Of a stretch of DNA of 6,410 bases, positions 4,099 to 6,410 are shown piece by piece (within the stretch, counting starts at the first letter, position 1; each line of letters starts with the position of its first letter). A program made the translations under genes and the position numbers. The DNA is taken from contig CAZHBD010000045.1 in the NCBI GenBank assembly GCA_964530555.1, positions 1 to 6,410 of the forward strand, in the 5' to 3' direction. Origin of the DNA: CAZHBD01 sp964530555. GTDB lineage: Bacteria > Patescibacteriota > Saccharimonadia > Saccharimonadales > AWTP1-31. Under the pieces are notes generated by a model. It saw only the letters and a list, made by a program, of their open reading frames with translations. It had not been told where the DNA came from and searched no databases.

Positions 4099-5478
4099 AT
4101 GGCCGAAAAAGATCTCATAACCAAAACTGCTGAAGCTCCGGCTCAGCTGCTCGATAAAACTGTTGTTGCGGGGCAAAAGCTGGCTAACTCACTGCCAACA
4201 CCTCCAATCTCAACGGTCGTTAAACGGACCCATAGTTATTGGCATATGCTCGGGCCAGGCCTGACTACGGGCGCTTCAGACGACGACCCATCAGGAATTG
4301 CGACTTACTCACAAACTGGCGCACAGTACGGGTTTCAGTTGTTATGGCTAGCTGTTGTTACGTTTCCACTCATGTCAGTGGTGCAAGAAATGTGTGCCAG
4401 GATTGGCCTAGTGACGGGCAGAGGCTTAGCCGGGAACATACGCAAACATTTTTCACGCAAGATGCTCCGCGTTGTAACTCTATTGCTTTTTGCTGCCAAC
4501 GCGTTCAACATCGGCGCCGATCTTGGGGCTATGGCGAAGGGCGCTCAATTACTGCGTCCTAGCCTGAGCTTTCCGTTACTAGTTATTGGTTTTGCGCTAC
4601 TGAGTCTCGCAATGCAAGTGTTTACGCCCTATGAACGCTATGCCAAATACCTTAAGTGGTTGGCTATGGTGTTGCTAGCCTATATCGCATCCGCCATTTT
4701 AGCCAAGCTAGACTGGTCTGTTGTACTGCGCCAAGCAATAGTCCCGCACATTAGCTTCACAAAAGATCAAGTTCTCCTTATCTGTGCGATACTTGGCACC
4801 ACTATTTCGCCGTATCTATTCTTCTGGCAGACCTCGCAAGAAATCGAAGAGCAGGTGGCAAAAGGAAAAACTTCCATCGTGTCACGTATGGGTGCACGCA
4901 AACGTGAAGTCAACGATATGCGCATTGATGTGTGGAGCGGAATGCTACTCAGCAATATTGTGATGTTCTTTATCATTGCCGCCTGTGGAGCAGTATTATT
5001 CAAAAACGGTATTTTTAAGATTGAATCGGCAGCTCAAGCTGCCGAAGCCTTACGACCATTCGCCGGAAACGCTACATACTACTTGTTTGCCGGGGGCATA
5101 ATTGGCACCGGGCTCTTAGCTATCCCCGTATTGGCTGGTTCCAGCTCTTATGCTATTGCCGAAAGCCTTGGTTGGCGGGGCGGTCTAAACCATAAGCTTG
5201 GTAATGCCTATGCCTTTTATGGGGTGATCATTATCTCTGTGCTGGTGGGTTTGGGGATGAACTTTATTGGGTTAGATCCGATCAAAGCTCTGATCTATTC
5301 TGCTGTTGCTAATGGTATTGTGGCACCAGTTGTACTCCTGTTTATTGTGCTGATTAGTAGCAATAAACGCATCATGGGCGAATGGGTCAATAAACCAACC
5401 ACCACAGCTCTTGGTTGGCTGGTCACAATTCTAATGGCTACTGCCGGCATAGCGGCTATCTACTCACTCATATCGTAG
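4099..5478 (+). CDS. Nramp-superfamily divalent metal transporter, divergent (DPSG) branch
   Basis: A 459-residue polytopic membrane protein of the Nramp (SLC11/MntH) superfamily; these import divalent metals, usually with protons. A hydrophilic tail (1-45) precedes LGPGLTTGASDDDPSGIATYSQTGAQYG (51-78), the TM1 motif, where DPSG (63-66) replaces the classic DPGN. About ten further hydrophobic segments follow. The TM6 motif is ILGTTISPYLFFWQ (231-244): Ser237 stands where canonical members have the metal-binding Met of the A-x-x-M-P-H motif, and Tyr replaces His. A charged cytoplasmic stretch (247-274, EIEEQVAKGK then ARKREVNDM) follows. Similar DPSG/TTISPY proteins are common among bacterial 'divalent metal cation transporters'. 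Loss of the soft Met ligand recalls the Nramp-related Mg2+ transporters, so Mg2+, Mn2+ or another ion are all possible. The ATG is the only start available, since an in-frame stop lies at 4051 with no other start codon between. The 3' end overlaps the ABC permease gene by 15 bases. Confidence 0.92.
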   Translation: MAEKDLITKTAEAPAQLLDKTVVAGQKLANSLPTPPISTVVKRTHSYWHMLGPGLTTGASDDDPSGIATYSQTGAQYGFQLLWLAVVTFPLMSVVQEMCARIGLVTGRGLAGNIRKHFSRKMLRVVTLLLFAANAFNIGADLGAMAKGAQLLRPSLSFPLLVIGFALLSLAMQVFTPYERYAKYLKWLAMVLLAYIASAILAKLDWSVVLRQAIVPHISFTKDQVLLICAILGTTISPYLFFWQTSQEIEEQVAKGKTSIVSRMGARKREVNDMRIDVWSGMLLSNIVMFFIIAACGAVLFKNGIFKIESAAQAAEALRPFAGNATYYLFAGGIIGTGLLAIPVLAGSSSYAIAESLGWRGGLNHKLGNAYAFYGVIIISVLVGLGMNFIGLDPIKALIYSAVANGIVAPVVLLFIVLISSNKRIMGEWVNKPTTTALGWLVTILMATAGIAAIYSLIS

Positions 5479-6410
5479 CGCATCAATCGGATCTTTGCGT
5501 GCTGCTTTTACCGCAGGCGTTAGCCCAAAGATTATGCCAACAAGCGCAGAAACAACCACCGCGATCAGCACTACTTGCCACGTAATAACCGGCTTAAGGT
5601 TGGTGGTGACTTTTAGTAAGAAGTTGACCAAAAAAGATAAACCGACACCAACAACACCACCCACAAAGCTCAAGATAGCTGCTTCAATCAGAAATTGACT
5701 ACGAATTTGTCGATTGGTAGCACCAACTGCCTTGCGAATACCAATTTCACGGGTACGTTCGGTAACGGATACCAACATAATATTCATAATACCAATGCCA
5801 CCCACCAGCAAAGAAATGCCTGCAATTGCTGCCACCAAAGCCGTGAGAACATTCAAAAGACTATTGGTCACTGCCAGATTCTCATCTTGCTTGAGAATAG
5901 TAACATCTTGCTGACCATTATGGGCTTCTCGAAAACTACGGTTTAAGTTGGTGATGGCTTCTTGGATATTTGATGAGGCGTCGGGCTTAACCAATATCTG
6001 TACAATCTGAGGCGGTCCATTTGCCAGACTATGTGCAGCGGGGTAGGGTATAAAAATCGCCTTGTTCAGATCAATACCCGTACCCAGAGCATTACTGCTG
6101 AACTCTTCAAACACACCCCGAACAATAAAGTCTTGGCCACGCAGTGTCATCGACATTCCAATTGGTACATTTTCTTTAAAAAGCTGTTCGGCGACGCGTT
6201 TACCAACGACGGCGACATTACGATTTTCTTCGCCGACGCCAAAAAAGGTGCCAAATTCTACGTGCTGCCCTAACAACGCCGGTAGTTCATGATTGGTTCC
6301 TAGTACCATTCCGCTATCATAGGTAACATCGTTGGACTGTGCTGGAGTATTTAGATACGCCACGGGCGAAATTGACCCTAGCCTAGGGGTGTCTTCGACA
6401 ACTTTTAGAT
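5464..6410 (-). CDS. MacB/FtsX-type ABC transporter permease, C-terminal part (cut by right edge)
   Basis: The frame is open from the right edge (6408 is the first base of a full codon) to TGA at 5466-5464, giving 314 visible residues. The first membrane helix and the start are outside the window. A GTG at 6363 is internal, since the 15 residues before it continue the fold. Visible residues 1-180 are the extracytoplasmic MacB core domain (VAVVGKRVAEQLF 65-77; PIGMSMTLRGQDFIVRGVF 82-100; phrases typical of the family). Then come three membrane helices (about 186-214, 238-266 and 277-297) with the coupling motif TERTREIGIRKAVGAT (216-231), which touches the ATPase, and the standard ending AVKAARKDPIDALRYE. 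Such permeases pair with a MacB/LolD-type ATPase and act in mechanotransmission, efflux or lipoprotein/peptide export rather than classic import. The ATPase is expected upstream, beyond the right edge. The substrate cannot be told. Confidence 0.93.
   Translation of the reverse strand, partial: LKVVEDTPRLGSISPVAYLNTPAQSNDVTYDSGMVLGTNHELPALLGQHVEFGTFFGVGEENRNVAVVGKRVAEQLFKENVPIGMSMTLRGQDFIVRGVFEEFSSNALGTGIDLNKAIFIPYPAAHSLANGPPQIVQILVKPDASSNIQEAITNLNRSFREAHNGQQDVTILKQDENLAVTNSLLNVLTALVAAIAGISLLVGGIGIMNIMLVSVTERTREIGIRKAVGATNRQIRSQFLIEAAILSFVGGVVGVGLSFLVNFLLKVTTNLKPVITWQVVLIAVVVSALVGIIFGLTPAVKAARKDPIDALRYE

Noticed and set aside
4036..4176. Longer methyltransferase start at 4176 (212 residues)
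   Set aside because: The extra 47 residues would be antisense to the first codons of the Nramp gene, show no family similarity, and would include the promoter. A consensus TATAAT points to the ATG at 4035.
5695..5946. Plus-strand open frames opposite the ABC permease (also 5714-5914, 6031-6292)
   Set aside because: These run antisense to strongly conserved MacB/FtsX sequence, are Thr/Asn/Ser-rich without domains, and lack ribosome sites or promoters.
6361..6363. GTG at 6363 as the start of the ABC permease
   Set aside because: The frame stays open upstream to the window edge, and the added residues continue the extracytoplasmic domain. The family has a membrane helix before this domain, so the gene is simply cut.
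1..6410. Recoded UGA (as in Gracilibacteria), RNA genes, CRISPR arrays or mobile elements
   Set aside because: TGA acts as the stop of three genes at family-typical ends, and no tRNA/rRNA-like structures, spacer-repeat arrays, transposase genes or terminal inverted repeats were seen.

Overview
The window is densely coding chromosomal DNA, about 98% genic, with seven complete or near-complete protein genes, one gene cut by each edge, and only three intergenic gaps (44, 105 and 63 bases). The genes are bacterial. TGA ends three of them (the ExoD-like protein, the methyltransferase and the ABC permease), so the standard-like code with TGA as stop applies. Moderate G+C, very tight packing, overlapping gene ends, small versions of common families and apparently leaderless transcripts suggest a small-genome bacterium. 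Candidate phyla radiation (Patescibacteria), perhaps Saccharibacteria-like, is my best guess, but it is an inference from style; no marker gene is present to prove it.

Layout. Bases 1-203 (+) hold the C-terminal end of a membrane protein with a potassium-channel-like pore segment. It runs tail to tail into a minus-strand block: histidine kinase (187-1197), its OmpR-class response regulator (1197-1877) and a CorA-family metal channel (1922-2848). Transcription in this block runs from CorA toward the kinase. Head to head with CorA lies an ExoD-family membrane protein (2954-3550, +). It meets, tail to tail, a membrane-anchored class I methyltransferase (3538-4035, -). Head to head with that lies an Nramp-superfamily metal transporter (4099-5478, +). 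This in turn meets, tail to tail, the C-terminal part of a MacB/FtsX-type ABC permease (5464-6410, -), which continues past the right edge.

How it fits together. Almost every product is a membrane or envelope protein: pore protein, sensor kinase, two divalent-metal transporters, ExoD-like protein, anchored methyltransferase and ABC permease. The two-component pair is the obvious regulator. A perfect hexamer direct repeat (TTCAGC-N5-TTCAGC) sits where the -35 box of the regulator's own promoter should be, which suggests autoregulation. CorA and Nramp could both handle Mg2+ or a transition metal, but each has a changed signature motif, so substrates should not be assigned by name.

Two structural themes stand out. 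First, three of the five promoter-proximal genes (regulator, ExoD-like, methyltransferase) have a TANNNT -10 hexamer exactly 6 bases before the ATG, as expected for leaderless mRNAs, while the operon-internal kinase has a Shine-Dalgarno GGAG. Second, all three convergent junctions overlap within coding sequence by 17, 13 and 15 bases, leaving no space for ordinary terminators. I found no RNA genes, CRISPR arrays, insertion sequences or phage genes.
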